Position numbers and translations under genes: made by a program. Under the pieces are notes generated by a model. It saw nothing but the letters and a program-made list of their open reading frames with translations. It ran no database searches and was not told where the DNA came from. Below, one piece after another: positions 36,959 to 45,933 of a stretch of DNA of 64,000 nucleotides. The DNA comes from Candidatus Gastranaerophilales bacterium (GTDB taxonomy: Bacteria; Cyanobacteriota; Vampirovibrionia; Gastranaerophilales; Gastranaerophilaceae): the NCBI GenBank assembly GCA_944324825.1, contig CALUXU010000006.1, positions 1 to 64,000 on the forward strand, read 5' to 3'. The stretch's first letter is position 1; each line of letters begins with the position of its first letter.

Positions 36959-38557
36959 TTAAGTAAATAATTTGAACGTAGCTGCAATATTATCTTTTGC
37001 TATCTGTTTAAGCGAATCTATTTCCGTTTGAATTGCCGAGCGTTCTTCTTCTAACTGATTCAATTCGGTAGAATATTTAGTATCTTTTGAATCAATAGCA
37101 GCCATTTCTGCTTCATATTCACTATCAGCATTCATTATTTCCTGATCGTTGCTTACTTCTCTCAATCCCGGATTTGAAGATGCCGTTATGTTATCTATTT
37201 CATTTGTATCTTCATCAAAAGTTGCAAGAACAACCTGTGCGTTTTTAATCATACTTGTAACCCAGGTTGAACTTTTAGCGTTAGCATCGCTTATTTCTTT
37301 ACAACCGCCTGCCGATTTAATTGCATAAAATATTCTTTCGTAATAAGGCCCTTTTTCAGAATCCTTATATTCTGTATGCGTTTCTGTACTTTGAGAATTA
37401 AAGGTTACAACATCATCACAGTATTGCTTATAATTTGCCATATTTGTTTCAACTGTTTCCTGATCATAACCTTTTGCAGCTAAGAACGCATCTAAATCTG
37501 CTTGTGCAGCTTCACTTGCTTTTTTAGTTTCTTGAGATTTTATATCATTACCAATTGCCTGAAGTGCATCACCAATATTTGTCGCGCTGTCAAAACCTGC
37601 AATAGCATTAGTAACTGCAGCAGTATAAATATCTGTTAACGCACCTCCATTAAGCTTATATTGACCGCCGTTAAGCAATAATTTTAATTTTGTTGTATCA
37701 TCTATAACATCTTTTTCTTCATCAGCACTTTTAGCTTCTTCTTTATCCTTTTCATAATAAATATATACATCTTGAGCCGGTTGTGTTATTGCTGATAACG
37801 TATCGACACTATCAGGATTTGCAAAAATTGCAGAAATATCAAAACTGGATATATAGTCTAAAATAGTCTGTACATTACCATTATAGTATGATGTGCCTTT
37901 TAAGATATTAATATTCGTTCTTAATTCAGTCAAATAAGAAGTATTTGAAGGAAGATAAACACCTGATACAGAATTTTGCGTATATGCAGCAATCGAAAAC
38001 AACACATTTGCAGCATTATATAATTCAGATTCAGGAGGGTCTGATACTAATGATTTAAGATGAGTATATTCAGATGTAAAATCTGTATCGTACGGTTTAA
38101 TATTCCAGCCTTTCTTAATATCATTCTCAACTACCTGTTGAGCTGCAATATATTCATCAGTATGAACATCCTTTGTATATCTGATATTCATTGCATCTAA
38201 AAAGTTAAATAAATCACCACCGGCCCCTTCATATGCCTTACAAACCTCCTGTGGCATATAAAGTTTTCCGTTATTAATATCCTGTACGTAATATATGTTA
38301 CCTGCGGATTTATCATCTGCAGTATAACGCATTAAATTATTATAACTACCTTCAAGCCAATGAACTTTTCCTTCTTTATCATAAGCTCTGGTTTCTATTT
38401 GCGTAGCATCAAGGGCATTAATATATTTTTCATACACACGGTCAGAATCATTTGCAAGGCGCAGTTTTTGAGCCTGCAAGTATTGAGCGCGGTGTTCTAC
38501 CGTATGCTGCCTTGCAGTTAAACTTAATAATCTTGCTTGTGATGCTGCTAATCCCAT
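36959..38557 (-). CDS. SQAR-family protein, long central region
   Basis: The 532-residue protein starts MGLAASQARLLSLTARQH, matching the other two SQAR proteins for about 55 residues (heptad-like, A/Q/L/K-rich, then NDSDRVYEKYINALDAT). The central 400 residues are unlike the other members. The C-terminus (about 475-532) is a long amphipathic helix pair, with YEAEMAAIDSKD, QLEEERSAIQTEID and a final FKLF, which aligns with the C-terminus of the 47511 protein. It has no signal peptide. Such paired terminal coiled coils with a variable middle recall flagellar and type III axial proteins; that comparison is inference. Confidence 0.75.
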   Translation of the reverse strand: MGLAASQARLLSLTARQHTVEHRAQYLQAQKLRLANDSDRVYEKYINALDATQIETRAYDKEGKVHWLEGSYNNLMRYTADDKSAGNIYYVQDINNGKLYMPQEVCKAYEGAGGDLFNFLDAMNIRYTKDVHTDEYIAAQQVVENDIKKGWNIKPYDTDFTSEYTHLKSLVSDPPESELYNAANVLFSIAAYTQNSVSGVYLPSNTSYLTELRTNINILKGTSYYNGNVQTILDYISSFDISAIFANPDSVDTLSAITQPAQDVYIYYEKDKEEAKSADEEKDVIDDTTKLKLLLNGGQYKLNGGALTDIYTAAVTNAIAGFDSATNIGDALQAIGNDIKSQETKKASEAAQADLDAFLAAKGYDQETVETNMANYKQYCDDVVTFNSQSTETHTEYKDSEKGPYYERIFYAIKSAGGCKEISDANAKSSTWVTSMIKNAQVVLATFDEDTNEIDNITASSNPGLREVSNDQEIMNADSEYEAEMAAIDSKDTKYSTELNQLEEERSAIQTEIDSLKQIAKDNIAATFKLFT

Positions 38558-38601
38558 TTCTTAAGAATTCCTAATCCAAAATAAATAGTACGTACACCAT
38601 G

Positions 38602-38631
38602 GTTTACGGTATACAACTAAATTATCTTTAG
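38602..38631 (-). promoter_or_regulatory. sigma-28-like promoter of the long SQAR gene
   Basis: CTAAAGA is followed after 15 nt by CCGTAAAC on the minus strand, 45 nt upstream of the start at 38557. It has identical blocks and spacing to 1938-1967 and 47444-47473. Confidence 0.65.
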
Positions 38632-38644
38632 GAATAAAACAGAA

Positions 38645-39079
38645 TTATTTACAATTCTTAATGTAATCAATTAATCCAATAAATGCGAATTCGTAGGATT
38701 TTTCTTTAAATCCGATTACCTGCCCGATAGAGACACCTGATATAAGAGATTTATGACGAAATTCCTCTCTTGCGTGAATATTAGTCATATGAACTTCAAC
38801 GGTTGGCAATGATTTTGCAGAAATAGCATCGCGAATAGCTACGCTTGTATGAGTAAAACCGCCGGCATTTATAATCATTCCGTCGGCATCAGTCGTTTGT
38901 ATTTTATCGATAATTTCACCTTCATGGTTACTTTGGAATGCCTCAACCTCAATATTCTGCTCGGCAGCAAAATTGGCTATTTTTGATTCAATATCAGCCA
39001 GAGTCACATGACCATATTTTTCAGGTTCACGAACACCCAGCATGTTTAAATTTGGACCGTTTAATAAAAGTATTTTCAT
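38645..39079 (-). CDS. aroQ: type II 3-dehydroquinate dehydratase
   Basis: AroQ dehydrates 3-dehydroquinate in the shikimate pathway. The 144-residue protein is normal for type II enzymes: LNGPNLNMLGVREPEKYG with the catalytic Arg16 and Tyr22, NAGGFTHTSVAIRDA, and EVHMTNIHAREEFRHKS with the catalytic His. It is divergent from folE2 across 38 bp. No other shikimate genes are adjacent. Confidence 0.96.
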   Translation of the reverse strand: MKILLLNGPNLNMLGVREPEKYGHVTLADIESKIANFAAEQNIEVEAFQSNHEGEIIDKIQTTDADGMIINAGGFTHTSVAIRDAISAKSLPTVEVHMTNIHAREEFRHKSLISGVSIGQVIGFKEKSYEFAFIGLIDYIKNCK

Positions 39080-39117
39080 ATTAACCTCTGTTTCTATTTC
39101 ATGATATTATTATAAAT

Positions 39118-39909
39118 ATGAAAGATATTCAAAATTTAACTGATAACAGAGGAGTTGAGATACAAAAAGTCGGAATTAAAGACATAGAATTCCCGCTTGT
39201 TATCCAACGCAAAGACAAAGAAAACCAAGAGGTTTATGCAAAAGTCAAGATGAGTGTTGCACTGCCTTCGCACTATAAGGGAACGCACATGTCACGCTTT
39301 GTGGAATGTCTTAACGATTGGAGAGAAAAAAATCTTTTAGGGGTTGACATAGAAGGCTGCGTTCAAGATGTTGTAGAAAGACTTGATGCAAAATCCGGAT
39401 ATCTTAAATTTTCTTTCAAATATTTTGTTGATAAAAAATCTCCTGTGACGGGTATTTCTGCACCAATGTGTTACGACTGCTCTTTTGAAGGAATTTTAAA
39501 AGATTACGGAGAAGAAGATGAGGAATATACTTTCAAATTAGGAGTAAAGGTTCCTGTTACAACTCTTTGCCCTTGTTCAAAAGAAATCTCCGATTATGGT
39601 GCGCACAACCAGCGTGCAATCGTATCAGTTAAAGTTTCATACGAAAGAGATGAACATATCTGGATTGAAGACTTGATTAAAATGGTAGAGGACTCAGCTT
39701 CATGCAGTCTATATTCACTATTAAAACGCGAAGACGAAAAGTATGTAACAGAACACGCATACAAAAACCCTAAATTTGTGGAAGATGTTCTGCGTGATGT
39801 TGTGATTTCACTTAGAAATAATGATATTGTAGACTCCTTTGAAGTTGAATGCGAATCAATTGAAAGTATACATAACCACTCTGCCTGGGCATACCAGCAA
39901 GAAGGCTAA
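39118..39909 (+). CDS. folE2: GTP cyclohydrolase FolE2
   Basis: FolE2 (type IB GTP cyclohydrolase) makes 7,8-dihydroneopterin triphosphate, the entry to folate and, through QueD, to queuosine. The 263-residue protein shows FPLVIQRKDK, GTHMSRFVECL and the metal-site stretch TTLCPCSKEISDYGAHNQR, followed by SCSLYSLLKREDEKYVTE. FolE2 works without zinc, unlike FolE. Since tgt and queH are also present, it may serve both pathways. Confidence 0.95.
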   Translation: MKDIQNLTDNRGVEIQKVGIKDIEFPLVIQRKDKENQEVYAKVKMSVALPSHYKGTHMSRFVECLNDWREKNLLGVDIEGCVQDVVERLDAKSGYLKFSFKYFVDKKSPVTGISAPMCYDCSFEGILKDYGEEDEEYTFKLGVKVPVTTLCPCSKEISDYGAHNQRAIVSVKVSYERDEHIWIEDLIKMVEDSASCSLYSLLKREDEKYVTEHAYKNPKFVEDVLRDVVISLRNNDIVDSFEVECESIESIHNHSAWAYQQEG

Positions 39910-39926
39910 AGCCTATAACAAATATA

Positions 39927-41357
39927 TTATTTCCGATTACTCTTTAAAAGAGTATACTTTTTCCCCTGTTTTACAATAACAAAATACCGGTTAATATAAT
40001 CAATATCGTCTTTGTTTTTCATATTCTTGTTTTTATAAATCAGCATTATTTCAGGATATTCTGATACCGCTTTTTTCAAATCATTCAAATTATCGTCAAG
40101 AATTAAATCTGCATAATCTTTTTTATAATTTAAAAATATTGAAGGCTTAACAGGCATGTTGTAAGTAACCAAATGATATTTAGAATGTTGAGCATCTGTA
40201 GAATATTCAACAAGCTCGCTCATTCCGCCTGTGTAAACAACGGTTTTCAGAAGAATAATTGCAACAAAAGTAGCAACGATAGCAAATGATACAGGGATTG
40301 TAAGCCATTTTTTATCTCTGTCATACACCCAGTATGCAACCATAAATGCAGCAGGCGGCACAGCAGGCAGCACATAAGTAGGGAGCTTCCCGCTTGCAAC
40401 ACTAAATAAACCGAATATTACAACAAAATATATTGCAAAAAATAAAATCATTTTGTTTTCGTACAATTTCTTTTTAAAGAAATCAATAATTGCTCCGATA
40501 AAATGGAACGACCACGGTAAAAAACCTACAAAAAACACCGGAACAAAATACAAAAACGGTCTTGTTTTCCCGAGTGCATCTGCATTTACCAGACGTTCAA
40601 AGTGATGCAGGATAAAATATACCCAGATGAATTCAAAACCATACTGTTTATACATCGCAATATGCCAAGGCAGATTAATTAGAAGAAATACAAGAATACC
40701 TGGTAAAATATTAACCGGGCGGAATATTTCTTTAACATTTTTATTAATAAGCCTGTGAATCCCAATTATAGCAACAGGAAAAACTATTGCCAAAAGCCCT
40801 TTTGCAAGAAACGCAAAGGATGCAAAAGTATAAAAACACCACCACAGATATTTTTTATTCTTTTCTTCAACGAAATCAGTCAAAAGCCCGCAATAAACCG
40901 TCCAGGTCAAAAATGCGGTAAAAACCATATCAATAATGGCAACACGGGTCAACATCACAAAATAAACATTTGCCAAAAGAATTAATGACGCATAAAACCC
41001 AAGCTTCGGTGATTTTATTTTTTTGCCGGTGTAATACGTAAAAAATACTGTGCCCAACGCCAACAACGCCATCGGAAGCCTTATTGCAAACTCATGGAAT
41101 CCGAAAAGTTTTATAGATAATGCCGTAAACCAGAAATACAAAGGTGGTTTTTCTATGAACGGAACCCCGTTAAGCATAAGAAAATTCCAATTATGTCCCA
41201 ACAAATCTCTCGACATAACCGCATATCTGGTTTCATCAACATCAACAAGCGGATAAGAGCCCATTCCTAAAAATAAAAATACAACTGATAAAATACCTAA
41301 AAGTATTAAATAAAACTTTTCAGGATGCTCTCTATAAAACTCTTTTATCTTTTCCAT
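39927..41357 (-). CDS. GT39-type membrane glycosyltransferase (ArnT-like)
   Basis: The 476-residue protein has about ten to twelve membrane segments. The first periplasmic loop contains the GT39/ArnT signature: DVDETRYAVMSRDLL with the catalytic Asp pair, then EKPPLYFW. A soluble C-terminal domain starts near 390. Enzymes of this type transfer a sugar from a polyprenyl-phosphate donor to lipid A or to a protein outside the inner membrane. The preceding GT2 gene (41368-42258), 10 bp upstream, is of the kind that makes such donors, so the two likely work in sequence. Confidence 0.88.
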   Translation of the reverse strand: MEKIKEFYREHPEKFYLILLGILSVVFLFLGMGSYPLVDVDETRYAVMSRDLLGHNWNFLMLNGVPFIEKPPLYFWFTALSIKLFGFHEFAIRLPMALLALGTVFFTYYTGKKIKSPKLGFYASLILLANVYFVMLTRVAIIDMVFTAFLTWTVYCGLLTDFVEEKNKKYLWWCFYTFASFAFLAKGLLAIVFPVAIIGIHRLINKNVKEIFRPVNILPGILVFLLINLPWHIAMYKQYGFEFIWVYFILHHFERLVNADALGKTRPFLYFVPVFFVGFLPWSFHFIGAIIDFFKKKLYENKMILFFAIYFVVIFGLFSVASGKLPTYVLPAVPPAAFMVAYWVYDRDKKWLTIPVSFAIVATFVAIILLKTVVYTGGMSELVEYSTDAQHSKYHLVTYNMPVKPSIFLNYKKDYADLILDDNLNDLKKAVSEYPEIMLIYKNKNMKNKDDIDYINRYFVIVKQGKKYTLLKSNRK

Positions 41358-41367
41358 AACTAATTCC

Positions 41368-42258
41368 CTAAATATTATATTTATCTTTTATTATATATAA
41401 TGGTCTGCGTTTAACCTCATCATAAATTCTGCCGATATACGTACCGGCAAAACCAAGCCCTAAAAGCTGTATTGAAACAGCAAAGAAAATTGCAAATGTT
41501 AACATATTAAGTTTTACAAGAGATATTACCGCCAGCAAAAACATAAATAATGCTAAATAATAAATTGCCAAAAGCGGTTTAAGCGAAAACGAAAAAATTC
41601 CGTTAGCCGCAAGTCTTAGCATTGCCTTTAAAGGATAATGTGTTTCACCGGCAAATCTTTCATCCCTGTCAAACTCTACAGGTGCAGACTTAAACCCAAC
41701 CCATGGCACCATACCTCTTATGAATCGATTATGTTCCGGCATGTTTTTCAAAACATCCGCAACACGTTTGGTAATCAACCTGAAATCACCCGTATCTGTC
41801 GGAATATCAAGATTACACAAACTATTCAATACACGATAAAAACCAAATGCCGTAACCTTTTTGAATACAGTTTCATTCTGACGTTTTTTGCGCTTACCGT
41901 ATACAATATCAAATCCTTCAAGGGATTTGTTATACATATCAATAATTAATTCCGGAGGATCCTGCAAATCGGCATCAATAATTGCAATATAATCGGCATT
42001 ACTGTTTTCTATACCGGCAGTTACAGCAATTTGATGTCCAAAATTTCTTGAAAATCCTATAACCTTCACATGAGAATTCTCTTCGGATAATCTTCTTAAA
42101 ATATCAATACTTGAATCACGCGACCCATCATTGACAAAAAGAAAGCTAACCTCCAATCTGTCCGATAAATTTTCTCTTACCTTATTCAGACGTCTTACAA
42201 TCGCATCAAGACACTCTTCCTCATTATAAACAGGAATAATTATATCCAGTGTATTCAA
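41368..42258 (-). CDS. GT2 polyprenyl-phosphate glycosyltransferase (DPM1/ArnC-like)
   Basis: The 296-residue protein begins with a GT-A nucleotide-sugar domain: IIPVYNEEECLDAI, FVNDGSRDSS and the IIDADLQDPPELI metal motif, then FRLITKRVADVL and RGMVPWVGF. Two C-terminal membrane helices follow at about 225-270. This arrangement is typical of enzymes that charge undecaprenyl phosphate with a sugar. It is 15 bp downstream of the kinase gene and 10 bp upstream of the ArnT-like gene. Confidence 0.92.
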   Translation of the reverse strand: MNTLDIIIPVYNEEECLDAIVRRLNKVRENLSDRLEVSFLFVNDGSRDSSIDILRRLSEENSHVKVIGFSRNFGHQIAVTAGIENSNADYIAIIDADLQDPPELIIDMYNKSLEGFDIVYGKRKKRQNETVFKKVTAFGFYRVLNSLCNLDIPTDTGDFRLITKRVADVLKNMPEHNRFIRGMVPWVGFKSAPVEFDRDERFAGETHYPLKAMLRLAANGIFSFSLKPLLAIYYLALFMFLLAVISLVKLNMLTFAIFFAVSIQLLGLGFAGTYIGRIYDEVKRRPLYIIKDKYNI

Positions 42259-42273
42259 TGACTATCACTCCTC

Positions 42274-42783
42274 TTACAGATATTTCTTTAATTCCAAAAC
42301 CTTTTCTTTAAACTCTTCATACGAAGAATTATTATCTATAACATAATCCCAATCTTTTATATGGTCAAGCCCAACTTCTGTCACATCATCTTCACCGACA
42401 AGATTACCTCTTTGAGCACGGACCTCACGTGATGCCTCAACTCGTATAGTTATGGCACCGGCAGCCTTAAATACATCATATTCATGCTGTACCCTGACAT
42501 CCGTAACCATAATTTTTCCGTCGGTTTCAATAATTTTTTCAAGCCAGTAATCAGGATTCTGAGCCCTGCCCCAGTTTCCCAATTCAATTAAACCGGCTCT
42601 GTACTGGGCTTTGTTTTGTTCTATTTCCTCATAGGTTAAATTATGCTGTCTGCCATATTCAAGCTTGATGATATCTCCCATAGCACATCTTTTATATTCA
42701 GGTAGCTCCGCTAATAGAATTTTAGCCGCAGTATCTTTTCCCGAATATTGTTTCCCTGAAAAAATAACAATTTTATCAGCCAT
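42274..42783 (-). CDS. P-loop kinase resembling animal-type phosphomevalonate kinase
   Basis: The protein is 169 residues from ATG at 42783 (GAGGGGG lies 9 nt upstream). It has FSGKQYSGKDT at about 8-18, an Arg-rich lid (REVRAQRG) and TEVGLDHIKDWDYVIDN near the C-terminus. The order FSGK..SGKD, TDVR, RQQRG-like and GLD....DWVI matches, from memory, human phosphomevalonate kinase (Pfam P-mevalo_kinase). Bacterial members could instead be nucleotide or dephospho-CoA-like kinases. The substrate is uncertain. It overlaps no gene but sits two bases after the MFS stop. Confidence 0.72.
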   Translation of the reverse strand: MADKIVIFSGKQYSGKDTAAKILLAELPEYKRCAMGDIIKLEYGRQHNLTYEEIEQNKAQYRAGLIELGNWGRAQNPDYWLEKIIETDGKIMVTDVRVQHEYDVFKAAGAITIRVEASREVRAQRGNLVGEDDVTEVGLDHIKDWDYVIDNNSSYEEFKEKVLELKKYL

Positions 42784-42784
42784 A

Positions 42785-44176
42785 CTATTTAGCCCCCTCA
42801 TTGATATAAGATGCGGTCAATGCTGCAAGAAGCAAGCATACCGCTCCTGCATAAAAAGCGTATTCCCAATGATAGTTAATACCAAGCGGAGTTTCAAATA
42901 CACATTTTTTTATCATCCAGGATACAAGAGTGCATACAACAACCTGAGGACCGGCAATAAAGATATTGAATATGCCCATTACAGAACCTTCAGTACCCGG
43001 AATTATAAACTTAGACAACATTGCAAACGGCAACGCTGAAACACTCGCCCAGCCGATACCTGATAAAGCCATAAAACAAGCGACCTTACTAGGATCATTA
43101 TTACATATAGCCATGCCTAAATAAGCCAATACCATTGATAATAAAGAAATTATATGTACTCTTTTATTTCCGTATTCTTCGGCTAACACCCCAATAGGTA
43201 TAGCAATTAAGAAACAAACCAAATTGAATATAGCAAAACAAACCGATGAATAGTTTGTAGCTTTCGCCTGCAATGCAGAAAATTTATCAATTAATTCTAA
43301 TGACATACTACTCAAATCCGGGATCTGATAAACTGTATGAATTGAATAACTTGTAAAGAATATCATCATACACATCATACCAATCCAGGTAAAGAACTGC
43401 ATCAGACAGATTTTAGGGACCTGAGGAGATAAAAGGAAAAAGTTTCTTAAATCTTCCCAGAAACTTGAGGTTTTAACATTTTCTTCATTCTCACCCGCTG
43501 CAGATAAGTTTCTCGAATCTTTTTCCTGTATAGTCATACAAGTCCAAGTCATGGCAAGAACAAATGCTAATGCAGCCATTATAAACTGAGCATTAATAGA
43601 CATTTGATAATGACATACATATTGTAAAAACGGAGCTGTACCTGCTGCAATTACAGACCCTAAGCCTATTGCAAGCGAAATATAAGAGTTTGCAACAGAA
43701 TGCTGTTCTTTAGGTACAATATCCGGAATCAAAGCTCTATAAGGGCCTTGAGCTACATTAATACAAGCATCAATAATCCAAATCATAATAGCTGCAATAA
43801 ATAAACCCAGCCAGATAGGTATCGGAAACCCGAAGGTTTTACCTAAAAATCCTGCAATATCCGCAGAATTCGGAAATGCCCACAAAGCCAATGCTGCAAT
43901 TACGGCCCCCATAAATAAATACGGACGGCGTCTGCCAAATTTAGACTTTGTATTATCACTCAATGCACCGATAACCGGCTGTACGACCATACCTGTAAAA
44001 GGTCCTGCAAGCCAGATTAAACCATAAATAAAAGGTGATGCTCCAAGTCCTTCAGTCACAGGAGCAGACAAAATAATCCTCATCTGCCATGCAAATTGCA
44101 GCCCTAAAAAACCAAGTGCAAAGTTTAAAAATTTTGCAGTTGTAAATCTCTTTAATTCCGAATGTTCTTCAACCAT
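42785..44176 (-). CDS. MFS sugar transporter, SLC45/GPH-like
   Basis: The 463-residue protein has twelve predicted membrane segments. After the second lies the MFS loop GALSDNTKSKFGRRRPYLFMG, with the RRRPY form characteristic of sucrose/maltose-type (SLC45) and GPH symporters. A hydrophilic loop (about 215-240) splits the two halves, as is common. Being 26 bp after glgC it may import a disaccharide that feeds glycogen, but the substrate is not shown by sequence. Confidence 0.88.
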   Translation of the reverse strand: MVEEHSELKRFTTAKFLNFALGFLGLQFAWQMRIILSAPVTEGLGASPFIYGLIWLAGPFTGMVVQPVIGALSDNTKSKFGRRRPYLFMGAVIAALALWAFPNSADIAGFLGKTFGFPIPIWLGLFIAAIMIWIIDACINVAQGPYRALIPDIVPKEQHSVANSYISLAIGLGSVIAAGTAPFLQYVCHYQMSINAQFIMAALAFVLAMTWTCMTIQEKDSRNLSAAGENEENVKTSSFWEDLRNFFLLSPQVPKICLMQFFTWIGMMCMMIFFTSYSIHTVYQIPDLSSMSLELIDKFSALQAKATNYSSVCFAIFNLVCFLIAIPIGVLAEEYGNKRVHIISLLSMVLAYLGMAICNNDPSKVACFMALSGIGWASVSALPFAMLSKFIIPGTEGSVMGIFNIFIAGPQVVVCTLVSWMIKKCVFETPLGINYHWEYAFYAGAVCLLLAALTASYINEGAK

Positions 44177-44202
44177 TTATATTCTCCAATCTGTGTAACT
44201 AT

Positions 44203-45441
44203 TTATTTTAATTTTGCTCCCTTCGGCACTACGGTAACTCCCCCTTCTGACACATAAAAACCTCGGCTTTCATCTTCTTCACGGTTAAAACCAATCTTGG
44301 TATAAGGCGGAATATCCACGTTCTTATCTATAATAGCACGTTTGATTTGAGAATATCTACCAATTGTAACATTTTCCATCAAAATTGATTCAGTTATCTG
44401 ACAATAACTGTTAATACGTACTCTCGGAGAAAGCACACATCTTGATAATGTACCGCCTGAGACAATACAGCCTTCAGAAATCATAGAATCCGTTGCCATG
44501 CCGACTCTGTCACCCTGTTTCCAAATAAATTTTGCCGGCGGATAATTATAATTATAAGTTCTTAAAGGCCATTCCTTTGAATACAAGTTCAATTCAGGAT
44601 CATACGCCAATAAATCCATGTTAGCCTGCCAGTATGCATCAATACATCCTACATCTCTCCAATACCCCTTTTCACGAGGAGACATACCTGCAAATTTATT
44701 TTCTTTGAAATTATAAACTCTGATATTCTTACCCTGATTCAAAAGCATCGGAATAACATTTTTACCAAAGTCATGGTGTGAATCTTCAATATCAGCATCC
44801 TCATTCAGAGCATCAATCAAAATACTTCTGTCAAAAATATAATTACCCATAGATGCCAAACACATATCAGGATGATCAGGCATAGGTTTAGGCGGAGTTT
44901 GAGGTTTTTCTACAAAGTTTGTCAACCGCCAGTGTTCATCAACCTCCATAATACCAAACTCTGATGCCTGCTCTATTGGAATAGGTATAGCCGAAATTGT
45001 TAATGCTGCGTTATTCTTTTTGTGAAATTTGAGCATGCGAGATACGTCCATTTTATAAATATGGTCCCCGCCAAAAACACAAACAAACTTTGGATCCTCA
45101 TCGATAATGTGAAGGATATTCTGGTAAACAGCATCAGCAGTACCCTGATACCACGCCCCGCCGGTTCTCATTTGTGCAGGGACAAGCTCAACAAACTGGT
45201 TCCAGAAAGGAGACAATGCCCAGCCCCTTACAATATGCTTGTTCAAAGAATCTGATTTATACTGTGTCAAAACCTTTATCCTTTGAAACCCCGAGTTTAC
45301 AAAATTGTTCAAAACAAAATCTATAATTCTGTATCTGCCCCCGAAAGGAACAGCAGGCTTTGCTCTATCCTTGGTTAAAGGATATAACCTTTTTCCCTCT
45401 CCTCCGGCCAAAATCATAACCAACGCATCATTAACATTCAT
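44203..45441 (-). CDS. glgC: glucose-1-phosphate adenylyltransferase
   Basis: GlgC makes ADP-glucose for glycogen synthesis. The 412-residue protein shows MILAGGEGKRLYPLTKDRAKPAVPFGG-type signature residues, GTADAVYQN, FGGDHIYKMD, FVEKP and the left-handed beta-helix C-terminus with VSGGTLSRCVLSPRVR. Length and motifs are typical of the bacterial single-subunit enzyme. It leads a five-gene operon (MFS, kinase, GT2, GT39). A -10-like TATAAT lies about 25 bp upstream of the start, and a tandem noncoding array lies further upstream. Confidence 0.96.
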   Translation of the reverse strand: MNVNDALVMILAGGEGKRLYPLTKDRAKPAVPFGGRYRIIDFVLNNFVNSGFQRIKVLTQYKSDSLNKHIVRGWALSPFWNQFVELVPAQMRTGGAWYQGTADAVYQNILHIIDEDPKFVCVFGGDHIYKMDVSRMLKFHKKNNAALTISAIPIPIEQASEFGIMEVDEHWRLTNFVEKPQTPPKPMPDHPDMCLASMGNYIFDRSILIDALNEDADIEDSHHDFGKNVIPMLLNQGKNIRVYNFKENKFAGMSPREKGYWRDVGCIDAYWQANMDLLAYDPELNLYSKEWPLRTYNYNYPPAKFIWKQGDRVGMATDSMISEGCIVSGGTLSRCVLSPRVRINSYCQITESILMENVTIGRYSQIKRAIIDKNVDIPPYTKIGFNREEDESRGFYVSEGGVTVVPKGAKLK

Positions 45442-45541
45442 AATTACACCTCACTAATAAATATGATTATAAACTGGAAATAAGATGATTGCACTAATTA
45501 TAATTGATTATTTTTAATCTGAAATTTAAGAAAAGAAGATG

Positions 45542-45570
45542 TTGACTTAAAAAAATATTTATGGTATAAA
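45542..45570 (+). promoter_or_regulatory. sigma-70-like promoter firing into the tandem array
   Basis: TTGACT, 17 nt, TATAAA on the plus strand. No protein gene follows on that strand, so any transcript would be noncoding. Confidence 0.6.
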
Positions 45571-45595
45571 ATTAGTGGGGTAAATGTATATTTTT

Positions 45596-45637
45596 GAGTC
45601 TTGCACAAACTGCAAGGCTTTCTTTTTTTGTTTTTTA
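45596..45637 (+). terminator. terminator-like hairpin 25 nt after the plus-strand promoter
   Basis: AGTCTTGCA pairs with TGCAAGGCT (one G-T pair) around a 5-nt loop and is followed by TTTCTTTTTTTG. With the promoter at 45542 it would define an RNA of about 55 nt. Confidence 0.7.
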
Positions 45638-45880
45638 TCATGTTACGTTGAAAGTCCGGTTTTACTTAAAACTACAGAATTATATTAATATTACCAGATA
45701 TCACCGTAAAACCTCTGTTTATTTAGCACCTTTTTTATCATGTTACACCCTACTTCCGGTTTGGTTTATTATTCCACACTAAATCTGTAACTACAAAACA
45801 TCACCACCAAACCATTCTGTTCATTATATATTTTTTTATCATGTTACGACCTGTTTCCGGTTTGATTTAAACCTTAATCA
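45631..45880. repeat. tandem array of ~100-bp units with a covarying inverted repeat
   Basis: Units start at 45631, 45731 and 45832 with TTTTTTATCATGTTAC. CCGGTTT follows at the same offset in all three, and TCACC/AAACC/TCTGTT blocks occur in units 1 and 2. In unit 1 GGTTTTAC (45658-45665) pairs with GTAAAACC (45706-45713). In unit 2 GGTTTGGT (45758-45765) pairs with ACCAAACC (45806-45813). Three base pairs at corresponding positions differ and are compensated. Unit 3 diverges in its second half, with a compact GGTTT/AAACC hairpin instead. Confidence 0.8.
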
Positions 45881-45901
45881 CACCGTCACTTAGTCACTTT
45901 T

Positions 45902-45933
45902 CAAAAAAAAAAGCTCTGTTATAGAACAGAGCG
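45902..45933 (-). terminator. terminator of the EF-hand/annexin-like gene
   Basis: On the minus strand GCTCTGTTC-loop-ACAGAGC is followed by a run of ten T residues. It lies about 30 bp after the stop at 45962. Confidence 0.9.

Noticed and set aside
45701-45713. CCGTAAAACC inside array unit 1, similar to the -10 block of the SQAR promoters
   Set aside because: CTAAAGA is absent at the required spacing, and the sequence is explained as the right arm of the unit's inverted repeat.
45594-45782. 62-codon plus-strand frame starting with TTG in the tandem array
   Set aside because: It has no ribosome-binding site, lies across the terminator-like hairpin and two array units, and has no relation to known proteins.
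45498-45880. Tiny minus-strand frames (13, 16 and 47 codons), each starting at the conserved ATGATAAAAAA of an array unit
   Set aside because: The shared start reflects the repeat itself. Ribosome-binding sites are weak, downstream peptides are unrelated and the base-pair covariation is better explained by a noncoding element.
45631-45880. Tandem repeats as a CRISPR or integron array
   Set aside because: Units are about 100 bp with internal conserved blocks, not short direct repeats with unique spacers. No cas or integrase gene is present, and attC-type core sites are not seen.
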